From contig NZ_CP034835.1 of the NCBI RefSeq assembly GCF_004014715.1, forward strand, positions 3,596,001 through 3,660,000: DNA of 64,000 bases, written 5' to 3'. Both the position numbers and the translations under genes were made by a program. How positions within the stretch are numbered: position 1 is the first letter of the stretch; the number at the start of each line of letters is the position of its first letter. The notes under the pieces were generated by a model. The model worked only from the letters and a program-made list of their open reading frames with translations, did no database searches and was not told the origin of the DNA. The stretch comes from Pseudoalteromonas sp. R3 (GTDB taxonomy: Bacteria; Pseudomonadota; Gammaproteobacteria; Enterobacterales; Alteromonadaceae). Below, piece by piece: positions 1-8,248 of the stretch.

Positions 1-441
1 CTGACCAATCTGGTACGCGACCACAGTATTGAGATCTGGCAGGATGGTCTGATCAAGCCCGGTGAGCTGTGGGACAGCCAGATCCGCAGCGCCATAGACA
101 AAGCCGACGTGGTGATCCTGCTGGTCAGCCAGGCGTTTATTGCCTCCAGCTATGTGCATACCGTTGAGCTGCCCAAAGTGCTCGACAAGCTCTCCGACAG
201 TCAAACTCGGCTCTACCCTGTGCTACTCAGTGCCTGCGATATTCAGGGCTGGCAGCTGTGGCCACAGGATGTGCAATCGTCGTTGCTGGGTAACCAGGCT
301 GTGAATATGGCAAGCTATCAGTTTTTCCCGCAAGATGATACCCAGCGCCTGGTCCCCATTAATCAGCTGGCCCATCCCGAACAGGCCTGGACTGAGCTGA
401 CTACGGCGCTGCGAGAGGAAATCAATGCCCAACGGAATTAG
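1..441 (+). CDS. TIR-domain protein, C-terminal part (cut by window start)
   Basis: The frame is open from base 1 to the TAG at 439-441, so the N-terminus lies outside the window. The visible 146 residues match the second half of a TIR domain: an Ile-rich strand, the loop IKPGELWDSQI, then a hydrophobic strand ADVVILLVSQAFIASSY and an ELPKVL segment, which is the usual 'act on the threat / sit in the membrane-free cytosol' TIR architecture. TIR domains in bacteria either bind partners or cleave NAD. Whether a sensor or effector domain is fused upstream cannot be seen. The gene converges on the glycosyltransferase gene and overlaps its stop by 3 bases. TIR assignment is good; function as defence or signalling is open. 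Confidence 0.75.
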   Translation: MTNLVRDHSIEIWQDGLIKPGELWDSQIRSAIDKADVVILLVSQAFIASSYVHTVELPKVLDKLSDSQTRLYPVLLSACDIQGWQLWPQDVQSSLLGNQAVNMASYQFFPQDDTQRLVPINQLAHPEQAWTELTTALREEINAQRN

Positions 442-1370
442 CGAATAACCCCCAAAGACATGCGCGATAGCGCCCCTCTGAGCACACTTAACATCATATA
501 GGCGCTCCAGTGCAGTGGCTTGGCGCGCGCCACCGGATTGGCCAGCAAGCGCAATGCATGGCCGTATAAACGATGCTTAATATTGCGTTTGGCCAGGTCG
601 CAGATGTGGGTCGCTACATATTTATGGGCCATCGCAGTGTGCGCCACCTCACCGTTTTTAATGGCAGTCAGTAAACGCTCAGCAAACGGACACAGCTGCG
701 ACGGCGGCGCTTTATCACAGGCACTGCCCGGCGCGCCCAGAAAGTAAAAGCTCTCAATTGCAGGAGAATACGCAATACGCGATTTCAGGGCGGCCTGCAC
801 ATAAAAACTCTGATCTTCTCCCATCCATTCACCCACCGGGAACCCGCCCAGCTGGTTAAATGCCGTTTTGTCGACCACTAAGCTCGACATAGTAAAAGGT
901 AAATCGCCGTTCGCCGCTACTTCAAAGTAGTTGTCCATCTCATATCCCTCTGGAGCCCAGTTGGTGAGTGCAATTTTGGCATCGATATACTCACCATTGT
1001 CCAGCACCTTTTGATAGCGCGAGGCAAACAGGCCCGCCTGTGGAAAGGTCTGGATCAATTCCGCCATACGTGCCAAAAAGAAGGGGCTCCAGGTATCATC
1101 GGCATCAAGAAATGCCACATACTCATTGCTTGCCGCTTTAACGCCCTTATTGCGTGCAGCAGAGACGCCCTGATTGCTCTGACGCACCAGGCGTAGATTA
1201 GGCAGGCCAAGGTCAATCACTTTTTGCGGACTGTCATCAGTAGAGCCATCGTCAACGACTATGATTTCAGCCGCCTGATGATGTTGTGCATGAACACTTT
1301 GCAGCGCCCGGACAATACACTCGCTTTTATTGTACAGTGGAATAACGACTGTGAATTGAATGCTGTTCAT
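438..1370 (-). CDS. Family 2 glycosyltransferase
   Basis: GT-A fold glycosyltransferase of family GT2, predicted to add a sugar to a lipid-linked oligosaccharide at the cytoplasmic face. The N-terminus has the nucleotide-sugar binding pattern FTVVIPLYNKSECIVRALQS, followed by IIVVDDGSTDDS and the metal-binding FLDADDTW. I start it at the ATG at 1370 (MNSIQFTVV) because the family begins with this strand; an upstream ATG at 1433 would add 21 residues with no family match. It overlaps the end of the upstream pyruvyltransferase gene by 44 bases and is probably its co-transcribed partner. The donor and acceptor sugars cannot be read from sequence. Confidence 0.88.
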   Translation of the reverse strand: MNSIQFTVVIPLYNKSECIVRALQSVHAQHHQAAEIIVVDDGSTDDSPQKVIDLGLPNLRLVRQSNQGVSAARNKGVKAASNEYVAFLDADDTWSPFFLARMAELIQTFPQAGLFASRYQKVLDNGEYIDAKIALTNWAPEGYEMDNYFEVAANGDLPFTMSSLVVDKTAFNQLGGFPVGEWMGEDQSFYVQAALKSRIAYSPAIESFYFLGAPGSACDKAPPSQLCPFAERLLTAIKNGEVAHTAMAHKYVATHICDLAKRNIKHRLYGHALRLLANPVARAKPLHWSAYMMLSVLRGALSRMSLGVIR

Positions 1371-2466
1371 AGTTTTCGCTCCAGTTAGAAAGTGACAAAG
1401 TGATGGCCTGGCCCAGGCCCAGAGTGGGTGCATCGAAACCGCGTTCCAGGCCGCGATACATCACCCGGAACAGGGTGTCCGGACTAAATTCGTTGGCGTC
1501 AAAGGCGTACTGCTCAGGCAAGCCAATCTGTTCACACCACTGCGTGCATTTGGCGTGATATTGCAAACTGATAAAGGGCGTTTGCGTCATATAGGCATAG
1601 ATTTGTGCATGCAGTCGCATCCCCACCATGACCCTGAACATCGCCATACACTGTAAAATACTGGCCGGATTCGCCACATAGTGGATGCGCTTAACCTGCA
1701 CATACTCAGGCAGGCGAGCCACTATTTTGTCGTGGATTGCTCTGTCACTGCCTTTTGTCTGGTCGTTCAGATCCACCAGATAAATGTCTTCGTTGGTAAA
1801 ACTCCACACTGTGGTAATAAGGTCAACGGCTTTGGCAATCCGGCGCAGTTCATTGTGCTCGTTGACATTGCCAAACGCATCTATAGATTGCGGGCAAAAG
1901 TTAAAAGCAATTCCCTGACGCGCCACCGGGTTCAGCCTCCCTTTCAGGTGATGCAACAAAGAAGGCGCAAGGTCAAAGGTGTGCTTCAGATTAGCGTGAG
2001 GTGCCAGTGACTTTGCAATCTCATAGCTTTGCTTGTCACGCAGGGTAACCAGCCCGCATTCGTTTAAAAACTTCTTACACTGCTGTTCATCATCCAGGGT
2101 TTTGAATGACTCAATGCCCACACCCAGCGCCATCGCCTGTTTGCGACCGCTCAGAGCCATCATGTGGCGCTTAAGGGCGATATCGCGGCTGCTGTGCAAT
2201 ACCGAGCCACCACCAAAAATGACGTGGTTTGCACTATAGGCATGACGGTAATGCCACAGCCTCTGGTGACCACGAAACAGCAATGGCTGTTGTCCACTGC
2301 ACCCCAACTGATTGACCAAAGGGTCGCTGTCAGGTGCGCTGATGGTGAGCTGTTCACTGCCCAGAAAATGCCGGGCGCCCATCGCCGCTGCCAGCATAAG
2401 CGCATCGTCACCGCTGTTGCGCATGCCATAGTAGCCGACAATATAAGCTTTGTTTTTTGCTGTCAT
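1327..2466 (-). CDS. Polysaccharide pyruvyl transferase family protein
   Basis: About 379 residues of the WcaK/CsaB-type polysaccharide pyruvyl transferase family, which adds a pyruvate ketal to sugar residues using phosphoenolpyruvate. Visible family features are the N-terminal IVGYYGMRNSGDDALMLAA (the glycine-asparagine-x-GD pattern), the mid-protein VIFGGGSVLHSS, and the C-terminal VGMRLHAQIYAYMTQTPFISLQYHAK, the family's most conserved block. Pyruvylation would give the exopolysaccharide negative charge. It is the first gene of a two-gene unit with the GT2 gene downstream, and a strong -24/-12 promoter lies 35 bases before the ATG. Confidence 0.88.
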   Translation of the reverse strand: MTAKNKAYIVGYYGMRNSGDDALMLAAAMGARHFLGSEQLTISAPDSDPLVNQLGCSGQQPLLFRGHQRLWHYRHAYSANHVIFGGGSVLHSSRDIALKRHMMALSGRKQAMALGVGIESFKTLDDEQQCKKFLNECGLVTLRDKQSYEIAKSLAPHANLKHTFDLAPSLLHHLKGRLNPVARQGIAFNFCPQSIDAFGNVNEHNELRRIAKAVDLITTVWSFTNEDIYLVDLNDQTKGSDRAIHDKIVARLPEYVQVKRIHYVANPASILQCMAMFRVMVGMRLHAQIYAYMTQTPFISLQYHAKCTQWCEQIGLPEQYAFDANEFSPDTLFRVMYRGLERGFDAPTLGLGQAITLSLSNWSENYEQHSIHSRYSTVQ

Positions 2467-2500
2467 TGTGCTGCCTCGCTAAGTTAAGATACTAAGTGAC

Positions 2501-2516
2501 TGCAGCTCTCATGCCA
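2501..2516 (-). promoter_or_regulatory. Sigma-54 (-24/-12) promoter before the pyruvyltransferase gene
   Basis: Reads TGGCATGAGAGCTGCA on the minus strand. GG and GC sit exactly 10 bases apart, as in the consensus TGGCAC-N5-TTGC. The expected start of transcription is near 2490, leaving a leader of about 25 bases before the ATG at 2466. Upstream A/T-rich sequence closely resembles that before the promoter at 4695-4710. Confidence 0.7.
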
Positions 2517-2641
2517 AAATTTAAGTGGTTGTTTTTAAATAGGTTAATTTGTTTTTCCACGCTTATACAAACGCTGATTTGCAAAAGGCGACGCGTTGTC
2601 ACACTGCAATTACCAAAATAGAAATGGACTTTTAAAAAAGA

Positions 2642-2667
2642 AAAACCACCGACTGAGCGGTGGTTTT
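2642..2667 (-). terminator. Rho-independent terminator after the sugar transferase gene
   Basis: AAAACCACCG and CGGTGGTTTT form a 10-bp stem around a 6-base loop. On the minus strand the stem is followed by TTTTTCTTTTTT. It lies 45 bases past the stop of the sugar transferase gene at 2712 and separates that unit from the promoter at 2501-2516. Confidence 0.8.
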
Positions 2668-2711
2668 ATGGGAAGGTACAAATCGGGGTCAAGATAGTGC
2701 TCCTGTTGAGT

Positions 2712-3394
2712 TTAATAAGCGCCTTTGGCGCCAATAACACAAGGAATGGTCTTGAGTAAAATGCTCACATCGTTCAGTGCGCTTTGCTCCATAATATATT
2801 GCTTGTCGAGCTGAACCTGTTGCGCAAATGTGGTATCCGCACGGCCCGTCACCTGCCACAAGCCTGTCAGACCTTGTTCACTGTTCAGGCGCCCTAATTC
2901 ATGCTGCTGGTAAGCATGCACCTCTTTTTCCAGCGCCGGACGCGGACCAATTAACAGCATGTCGCCGCGCACCACATTCATCAGCTGGGTAACTCATCAA
3001 TTGAGTACTTACGGATAAATGCGCCAATGCGGGTAATGCGCGGGTCATTACGATACTTAGCACAGACCCCTTCACGGTCGCTTTGAGCCGGGTCAGGGTT
3101 ACGGAAACGCGGATCTTCTGGCATATACATAGAGCGAAACTTATACATAGTGAAGCGACGGCCCAACTTACCCACCCGAACCTGTTTGTAGACGCAGGGC
3201 CCCTGACTTTCCAGTTTGATTAACGCAATCAGAACCAACAGGAACGGACTGAGCAGCAGTAATCCGGTCATCGCAGCCAGGCGTTGTAAGCAGGCCGGTA
3301 TACCATGGTGACGACCATCCAGTTTAACCTGTGCAGATACAGACGTAGTGGCTGGAGTGAACTGAGTAGCTGTGGTTTTTTTGATGCTATACAT
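2712..3394 (-). CDS. Bacterial sugar transferase (undecaprenyl-phosphate), with one-base frame break
   Basis: Initiating glycosyl-1-phosphate transferase of the WcaJ/ExoY/RfbP family, which loads the first sugar phosphate onto undecaprenyl phosphate at the inner membrane. A first frame (3394 down to a TGA at about 2987) holds a single hydrophobic membrane segment LLLLSPFLLVLIALI, then YKQVRVGKLGRRFTMYKFRSM and RKYSIDELP. A second frame (2712-2981 and the bases before it) holds MNVVRGDMLLIGPRPAL, LTGLWQVTGRADTTF and the terminal GAY. The break falls inside the family motif SIDELPQL: adding one C to the CCC run near 2991 gives DELPQLMNVV without interruption. The product is therefore either full-length with a sequencing error, or a recent frameshift. 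It follows the WecG-like gene with 2 bases between them. Confidence 0.82.
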
Positions 3395-3396
3395 GA

Positions 3397-4656
3397 TTAA
3401 AATCCTCGCAAAGCTTGTTGTAAAACGTAAACACGGAATAGAAAAATCGGGTTGCCGAGCACATAGCGGTTAAATTTGGCTCTGGGTTCCTGGATCAGAC
3501 GCCAGATCCACTCAAGACCCAGCTCCCTCATCCACATTGGCGCACGCGCTATGTTGCCTGAAAAAAAGTCGAATAAACCGCCCACGGCCAGTGCGCAACT
3601 CGCCCGGAGTTTATGCTTGTTGTTGTCTATCCAGACTTCCTGGCGAGGCGAGCCCAGCGCCACCAGCACGATATCGGCACCGCTTTGATTAATGGTGTTG
3701 CAGACCTGCTCATCATCATCGAAATAACCATGATGGACACCCGCAATGTGCAGTCCTGGATACTGCTGACGTAAATTGTTGGCCGCCTGCTCGGCAACCC
3801 CAGGTTGTGCGCCCAGCAAAAATAACGAACGTTTGCGCTCAACAGCGGCTTCACAAAGCGCCGGTAGCATGTCTGTGCCGTTATTGTTGTCGGCCAGACC
3901 CATTCCCGCCTGACGTGCCGCGATGCGCATACCTGACCCGTCGATAAAGTTGCGGTCGCTGGCTTTTAGCGCCTGATAAAGACGGGCATTCGCCGCCGAC
4001 AAATTAACTGAGTTGACGTTGATGTAATAGGCCGCTCGACATGCAGACTGTAACGGCTGCTGCTGTTCACCCTGAACAATCCAGTCGACCGCCGTTTGCA
4101 TGCGAGTGTTACTAAAGGGAATGCCAAATAGCTCGCTGTGCGCCGGCATAGTTGCAGTCTTGCGATACAAGCACAGGCACAGCATCACCTTGATAACCAG
4201 ACAGGTATCAGCAAACACACTCTGATCTCTTTGCTGCTGCAGCAATGCTAAAGGCGCTTTGACACTGAGCCCGGTCAAACTATACAGCCACAGACTGTCG
4301 AACAGGCCCGGACTGCTGCACGGAGAATGGAAGCGCCTGATCACAGGAATACTTACACCGTCGCGTACTAACGGGTTGCCAACAAAGCGTATCGTGCCAC
4401 CCAGCACATTGAAAACGGCAGCGCTGCGCTTAAACAGCCCTGCCTGCCAGCAATATAAACGCACTGGCTGCGCGCTGATGTCAATCCAGGTCAGGCGTTT
4501 CAGCGGCGTTTTGAAACACAGTAAGGCCAATACACAATTAAAAGAGAACACGGGCAGTAATGCAGTAACCAGTATCAGGGCAACACAAACACGCAATGCT
4601 TTACGTACTGTGGCCTCGTCTGGCTCTGATGTTGATGTAGTGAGATTAAATGACAT
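3397..4656 (-). CDS. WecG/TagA/CpsF family glycosyltransferase with an N-terminal extension
   Basis: The C-terminal 240 residues match the WecG/TagA/CpsF family (GT26), which transfers a sugar such as N-acetylmannosaminuronate onto a lipid-linked sugar: FIDGSGMRIAARQAG, RSLFLLGAQPGVAEQAA, HHGYFDDDE, ADIVLVALGSPRQEVWI, CALAVGGLFDFFSGNIARAP and LGLEWIWRLIQEP are all present. The family is usually about 240-250 residues; this protein has 419. The first 170 residues carry a membrane segment and pieces that resemble a worn sugar-transferase domain (NVLGGTIRFVGNPL, then PGLFDSLW). It heads a unit with the sugar transferase downstream, and a good sigma-54 promoter lies 39 bases before its start. Confidence 0.85.
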   Translation of the reverse strand: MSFNLTTSTSEPDEATVRKALRVCVALILVTALLPVFSFNCVLALLCFKTPLKRLTWIDISAQPVRLYCWQAGLFKRSAAVFNVLGGTIRFVGNPLVRDGVSIPVIRRFHSPCSSPGLFDSLWLYSLTGLSVKAPLALLQQQRDQSVFADTCLVIKVMLCLCLYRKTATMPAHSELFGIPFSNTRMQTAVDWIVQGEQQQPLQSACRAAYYINVNSVNLSAANARLYQALKASDRNFIDGSGMRIAARQAGMGLADNNNGTDMLPALCEAAVERKRSLFLLGAQPGVAEQAANNLRQQYPGLHIAGVHHGYFDDDEQVCNTINQSGADIVLVALGSPRQEVWIDNNKHKLRASCALAVGGLFDFFSGNIARAPMWMRELGLEWIWRLIQEPRAKFNRYVLGNPIFLFRVYVLQQALRGF

Positions 4657-4694
4657 CGCGTCCTCCGGTGTTTATCTGTTCACGACAAAGATAT

Positions 4695-4710
4695 AGCGAG
4701 GACCATGCCA
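4695..4710 (-). promoter_or_regulatory. Sigma-54 (-24/-12) promoter before the WecG-like gene
   Basis: Reads TGGCATGGTCCTCGCT on the minus strand, with GG and GC 10 bases apart. The A/T-rich stretch just upstream (about 4711-4751) matches that upstream of the 2501-2516 promoter at most positions, including the block TTTTAAATAG and a following TTTTC, so the two promoters look like copies of one regulatory design. Confidence 0.7.
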
Positions 4711-4822
4711 AATTTTAAAGTTTTGATTTTAAATAGATTAGTTGATTTTCAGTGTGTTTTTAAGAAGTAAAAGTGCGTTGCATTTTGGGAATTTTTTTAT
4801 TTTGAGAAGCGCCATGCGGCGC

Positions 4823-5578
4823 TCACAGAGAAGGAAAATAACGCGGATATAGCAGCTGAATTTGCGCAAGAGTAGCAGGAATACGCAGCTGAACCACGCC
4901 CAGCTTGTCTGCCTGCTGATCGGGTCGGGACAGACTATAACCCAACAACAGGCGTGAACATTTAAAAATAAGAGTATGGAAACACTTATCCAGCCAGGAG
5001 CATTTCAGCGGTCCGTAATTAAAGTGGCGAATGTAGTCATTCAGCTCTGCATCATAGGTATTGTTCCAGCGTCGGTCGAGCTCCGCCACCCCCTCACAGT
5101 TGTTGGCATAATGGATCACATGGCCATTTTCACCCCAGCCTATCCCTTGCGACTCAGCCACAGGCTGAGTCATGGCCACAATCAGAGTATCGAGCCACTC
5201 AATCGCCTCAGTGCAATTGCGCATCAGCATCACCCCGGAATTAAACGCGCCGCTGTAGCCTCTTGCCAGATGTAAAAAGGTGTTTTCGTCATATAACACC
5301 TCTAGCGCCGGGCAAGTCTGCTGAATACAGGCGTCAGCATCCACAAACAGGACCTGTTTATAGCCAGAGCGCAATGCGGATTTGAGCAAGAATAATTTGA
5401 GCCAGCAGCACTCCGCCCCCAGCCTGTTTAACCAGGGGCGCGTAACCACCACATAATCGTATCCCATGCGCCTGGCGTAGCGGCGCTGGCTGTTTAGATA
5501 ACGCCGGTAGCGCCACTGGTAACCATTCAGGGCGATGCTAAACACCAAAGTGTGTGATCGAATCGTGCTCATACTCAC
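4823..5578 (-). CDS. Putative nucleotide-sugar glycosyltransferase (GT-A like)
   Basis: About 250 residues. I do not recognise a named family with certainty. The order of features is that of a GT-A glycosyltransferase such as the GMA12/GT34 or GT8 groups: a first strand HTLVFSIALNGYQW, RRMGYDYVVVTRPW, a long helix WLKLFLLKSALRSGYKQ, the strand VLFVDADACIQ with a DxD metal-binding pair, and later FNSGVMLMRN. The two possible ATGs (5578 and 5572) differ by two residues. It is a single-gene unit reading leftward from the divergent intergenic region shared with the LruC gene. Its setting among polysaccharide genes supports a role in the same product. Confidence 0.65.
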   Translation of the reverse strand: MSMSTIRSHTLVFSIALNGYQWRYRRYLNSQRRYARRMGYDYVVVTRPWLNRLGAECCWLKLFLLKSALRSGYKQVLFVDADACIQQTCPALEVLYDENTFLHLARGYSGAFNSGVMLMRNCTEAIEWLDTLIVAMTQPVAESQGIGWGENGHVIHYANNCEGVAELDRRWNNTYDAELNDYIRHFNYGPLKCSWLDKCFHTLIFKCSRLLLGYSLSRPDQQADKLGVVQLRIPATLAQIQLLYPRYFPSL

Positions 5579-5660
5579 CTCCTTTATCGTTTTTCCTACT
5601 CAAGCAAGTATTACACCGATCGCAAAAAACAGCAGTTCAGGTGCGCTTATTCGCTGCCAG

Positions 5661-5675
5661 CCTGTGTGACTGCCA
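5661..5675 (-). promoter_or_regulatory. Possible sigma-54 promoter, leftward (weak)
   Basis: Reads TGGCAGTCACACAGG on the minus strand after an A/T-rich run ending in AATTTT, like the two stronger promoters. The -24 half is good, but the -12 half has GG where GC is expected. An overlapping TGGCAGCGAATAAGC eleven bases downstream has the right GG/GC spacing but a poor -12 context. Confidence 0.35.
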
Positions 5676-5697
5676 AAATTAATTAGCTATTTTCTTG

Positions 5698-5730
5698 TTT
5701 GCAAAGCGCAATGCAGTGCAATTTGCAAAA
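5698..5730. promoter_or_regulatory. Cluster of TTTGCAAA repeats between divergent genes, candidate enhancer site
   Basis: TTTGCAAA at 5698-5705, then TGCAATTTGCA at 5717-5727 and TTTGCAAAA at 5722-5730. The 11-mer TGCAATTTGCA recurs as its reverse complement at 9781-9791. It lies between the divergent candidate promoters at 5661-5675 and 5789-5804, where a sigma-54 activator would bind. The regulator is inferred, not shown. Confidence 0.35.
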
Positions 5731-5788
5731 AACCCACTTACCGCTCAAACAAAAACCATAAACCACTGATAATAAACACATTAATTTT

Positions 5789-5804
5789 TGGCATGCTTCG
5801 TGAA
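5789..5804 (+). promoter_or_regulatory. Possible sigma-54 promoter before the LruC gene
   Basis: Reads TGGCATGCTTCGTGAA. The -24 half and the preceding T-run match the strong promoters; the -12 half has GA instead of GC. If used, transcription would start near 5815, which rules out the ATG at 5793 and supports the start at 5850. Confidence 0.4.
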
Positions 5805-5849
5805 ATAGTCCATACAGAAAAACCTACACCCTTTTCATTTGGAGCGACG

Positions 5850-7475
5850 ATGATGAAGCGATTTAACCTGCTGTACCCCATACTGGCCTCAGGGCTACTC
5901 TCTTTTACCGCTGGTGCAGTCCAACAAGTTGATGGGCAATATGTCTGGCAGTTCCAGTCTGGACAGGCATGGCCCGGTGGCTACAACCAATCCACAGGTA
6001 AACCTGATTCGCTGATTTACACACGCGACCAGTACAGCCCGGAGTTTTTCCAGCGCATCCAAAATGCGCTGCCAGAGGCCAGAGTAAACGAGGCCTTTAT
6101 CACTGGCGATGAAGGCTCGACCATTCACCTGAATGAAGACGCCGAGGTATTTATTACCTTTATCCATGAAGGTGCGGGGTACAAAAACTCTTTTGGCTAC
6201 TTCACTTTTGATCCGCAGAATCCCCCGCAAACCCCAGAAGAGATCCAGGAAACCATTGTCTTTCCAAACCTTAGCTATCCTCACCTGACTAACGGACACC
6301 GCGTAAGCATAGGTGAATTCCCGGCAGGCACCAGTATCGGCTTCTTTATCGCTGCGAACGGCTTTTGGTACTACACCGGCGTAAAACCTTTTAAAACTCC
6401 CTACTATTATTCGTTGTCTGACCTTAACCCAGAAAGCGACGAAACCTTGCGCCAGCATTGCGTGCTGTTACTGGATGAGGAACAACAGGAAGTGGTAATC
6501 GGTTTTGAAGATTTGCCGCGCACCTGGGGCGATAACGATTTTAACGATGCAGTATTTAGTGTTAAAAGCTCCCCGGCTACTGCAATTTCGGCCCTTAACC
6601 TGACGGTGATGCCAGAACAAAACGACAGTGATGCCGATGGAATAGAAGATGAACTGGATGAGTTTCCCAACGACTTTAATCGCGCTTACAGCCAGTACTT
6701 TCCCAGCGCACAAGGCGTAACAACACTGGCATATGAAGACAACTGGCCCGCACGCGGCGACCACGACATGAACGATTTGGTCGTCAAACAACGGATCCGT
6801 ATGACCTACAATGCCGACAATCAAATTAGCGGTTTCATCATTAACGGCTGGATCACGGCGCGTGGTGCAGCCTATCAAAACGGCTTTGGGCTTCGTCTGA
6901 TGAACAGCGATCCGGCGCTCGTAAAACAAGCGACCTTGACCATAAATGGCCAAAGCTATGACAAACTTGCTGAAGAGGGGCAAAGTAATGCGGTTTTATC
7001 GCTGTGGAGTAACGCCCATGTATTCACTAACACAGGTCAGTCTGGCCAATGCCAACACTTTAATACCGTGATGACCTGCGACTATTTTGAGCCTGTGCCT
7101 TACACCTTCGATGTCAGCTTTGAGCAAGGCCTGGATACGCTCAGTGTGAATGACTTCGATTTCTTCTTATACCGCACACAAGATCGTTCTCTGGAGATCC
7201 ATCTGGCGGATTATCCACCGACAGACAAGTTTGACACCAGTCGCTTTGGCAATGCGGATGACACATCCAGTGCACCGTCGGGACGTTATTTCCGAACCGC
7301 TGAAAACCTGCCGTGGGCACTGATGATCAGTAATGACTGGCACTACCCCAGAGAATATCTCGATGTAATTTGGGCGTATCCGGCCTATGAAACCTGGGTT
7401 GAAAGCAGTGGCGAACAAGCTCAGGACTGGTTTATGACCAACGAACGCACTACCCATACTTTCAGCGCACATTAA
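5850..7475 (+). CDS. Exported LruC-domain protein
   Basis: Starts MMKRFNLLYPILASGLLSFTAGA, a clear signal peptide, preceded by GGAG at 5841-5844; the ATG at 5793 would place a candidate promoter inside the gene and is rejected. About residues 205-240 hold a DUF4114-type block (VVIGFEDLPRTWGDNDFND), and the second half has the LruC block: a calcium-type DSDADGIEDELDEFP followed by the acidic DNWPARGDHDMNDLVV. Proteins of this type are secreted or surface proteins of unknown activity. It is followed after 12 bases by a lipoprotein gene and sits among polysaccharide genes, so a role as a matrix or surface protein is a reasonable inference. Confidence 0.82.
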   Translation: MMKRFNLLYPILASGLLSFTAGAVQQVDGQYVWQFQSGQAWPGGYNQSTGKPDSLIYTRDQYSPEFFQRIQNALPEARVNEAFITGDEGSTIHLNEDAEVFITFIHEGAGYKNSFGYFTFDPQNPPQTPEEIQETIVFPNLSYPHLTNGHRVSIGEFPAGTSIGFFIAANGFWYYTGVKPFKTPYYYSLSDLNPESDETLRQHCVLLLDEEQQEVVIGFEDLPRTWGDNDFNDAVFSVKSSPATAISALNLTVMPEQNDSDADGIEDELDEFPNDFNRAYSQYFPSAQGVTTLAYEDNWPARGDHDMNDLVVKQRIRMTYNADNQISGFIINGWITARGAAYQNGFGLRLMNSDPALVKQATLTINGQSYDKLAEEGQSNAVLSLWSNAHVFTNTGQSGQCQHFNTVMTCDYFEPVPYTFDVSFEQGLDTLSVNDFDFFLYRTQDRSLEIHLADYPPTDKFDTSRFGNADDTSSAPSGRYFRTAENLPWALMISNDWHYPREYLDVIWAYPAYETWVESSGEQAQDWFMTNERTTHTFSAH

Positions 7476-7487
7476 GAGGATACGATC

Positions 7488-8099
7488 ATGAATACACTGA
7501 CTAAACTTTCTTCCCTGACGTTTATTTGCTTAACTCTGTGCGCCTGTGGTGGCGGTGGTGGTGAGGGCGGCACATCAAGCTCCGTAACATCAAGCAGTAA
7601 TGCCACCAGCACGCCTGCCAGCAACGCGAGCACGAAGGTGTCAGCAGATACGACTTCGGATCAGCCGCAGGATACGACCGTCACAGCAGAAGCGTCTACA
7701 GAGCCTGCCCCCAGTTACGAGCCAGACCCTGGTTTGCTCGACAGCCAGGCCGAAACTTCTAACGACTTGCATGTGAAAGCAGACTTTAATTTCAGCACCA
7801 GCAAAACAGTCACACTGGATCTGGGCGGACAGGATGTTCTGGGTGCAAGTCTGGCCAATAGAATGGTCAAAGTGTATGCCCTGCACGACGTTGTAGAAAG
7901 CTACGAAGACCAAGCCATAGCAGACAAAGCACTACTGGCGACCACCCGCTTCAACAATGCCGGTCAGATCACCATGACTCTGGACGTTCCGGTTAACTAT
8001 AAAACCCTGCTGATTAGCGTGGACGGCATGCTGCAAAACAACCACCTGCTCAGTGAGCTGAGCATGCAGGCAACCACTGTGGCACATCAATTTAACTGA
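7488..8099 (+). CDS. Hypothetical lipoprotein
   Basis: About 203 residues, preceded by AGAGGA at the right distance. The N-terminus is a lipoprotein signal: hydrophobic SLTFICLTLCAC with the lipobox cysteine, then a glycine run and a long Ser/Thr-rich linker to about residue 75. The rest (DLHVKADFNFSTSKTVTLDL onward) is a compact beta-rich region without a family I recognise. It forms a two-gene unit with the LruC protein upstream and ends at a strong terminator. Many LruC proteins have such a small partner; here the link is by position only. Confidence 0.7.
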   Translation: MNTLTKLSSLTFICLTLCACGGGGGEGGTSSSVTSSSNATSTPASNASTKVSADTTSDQPQDTTVTAEASTEPAPSYEPDPGLLDSQAETSNDLHVKADFNFSTSKTVTLDLGGQDVLGASLANRMVKVYALHDVVESYEDQAIADKALLATTRFNNAGQITMTLDVPVNYKTLLISVDGMLQNNHLLSELSMQATTVAHQFN

Positions 8100-8120
8100 G
8101 CCGGCTAATAGTTCCTCGCA

Positions 8121-8156
8121 AAACCGTCTGCCACTCACCTCTGGCAGGCGGTTTTA
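8121..8156 (+). terminator. Rho-independent terminator after the lipoprotein gene
   Basis: AAACCGTCTGCCA and TGGCAGGCGGTTT pair over 13 positions (one G-T pair) around an 8-base loop, followed by a short T-rich tail. It ends the LruC-lipoprotein unit. Confidence 0.78.
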
Positions 8157-8248
8157 TTTATCACCACAAACTCCGCTGTATAAATACTTCAATTTGTCTA
8201 AGACTGTGTAATACTTCTATTAACACGCATTAACTCTGGCAGGATTAC

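Noticed and set aside
4808..4823. Hairpin AGCGCC-ATGC-GGCGCT next to the end of the gene at 4823
   Set aside because: The stretch after it on the transcribed strand is A-rich, not T-rich, so I do not call a terminator.
6468..6983. A 171-residue minus-strand frame opposite the LruC gene
   Set aside because: No ribosome-binding site or family feature; the sense frame has signal peptide and domain motifs.
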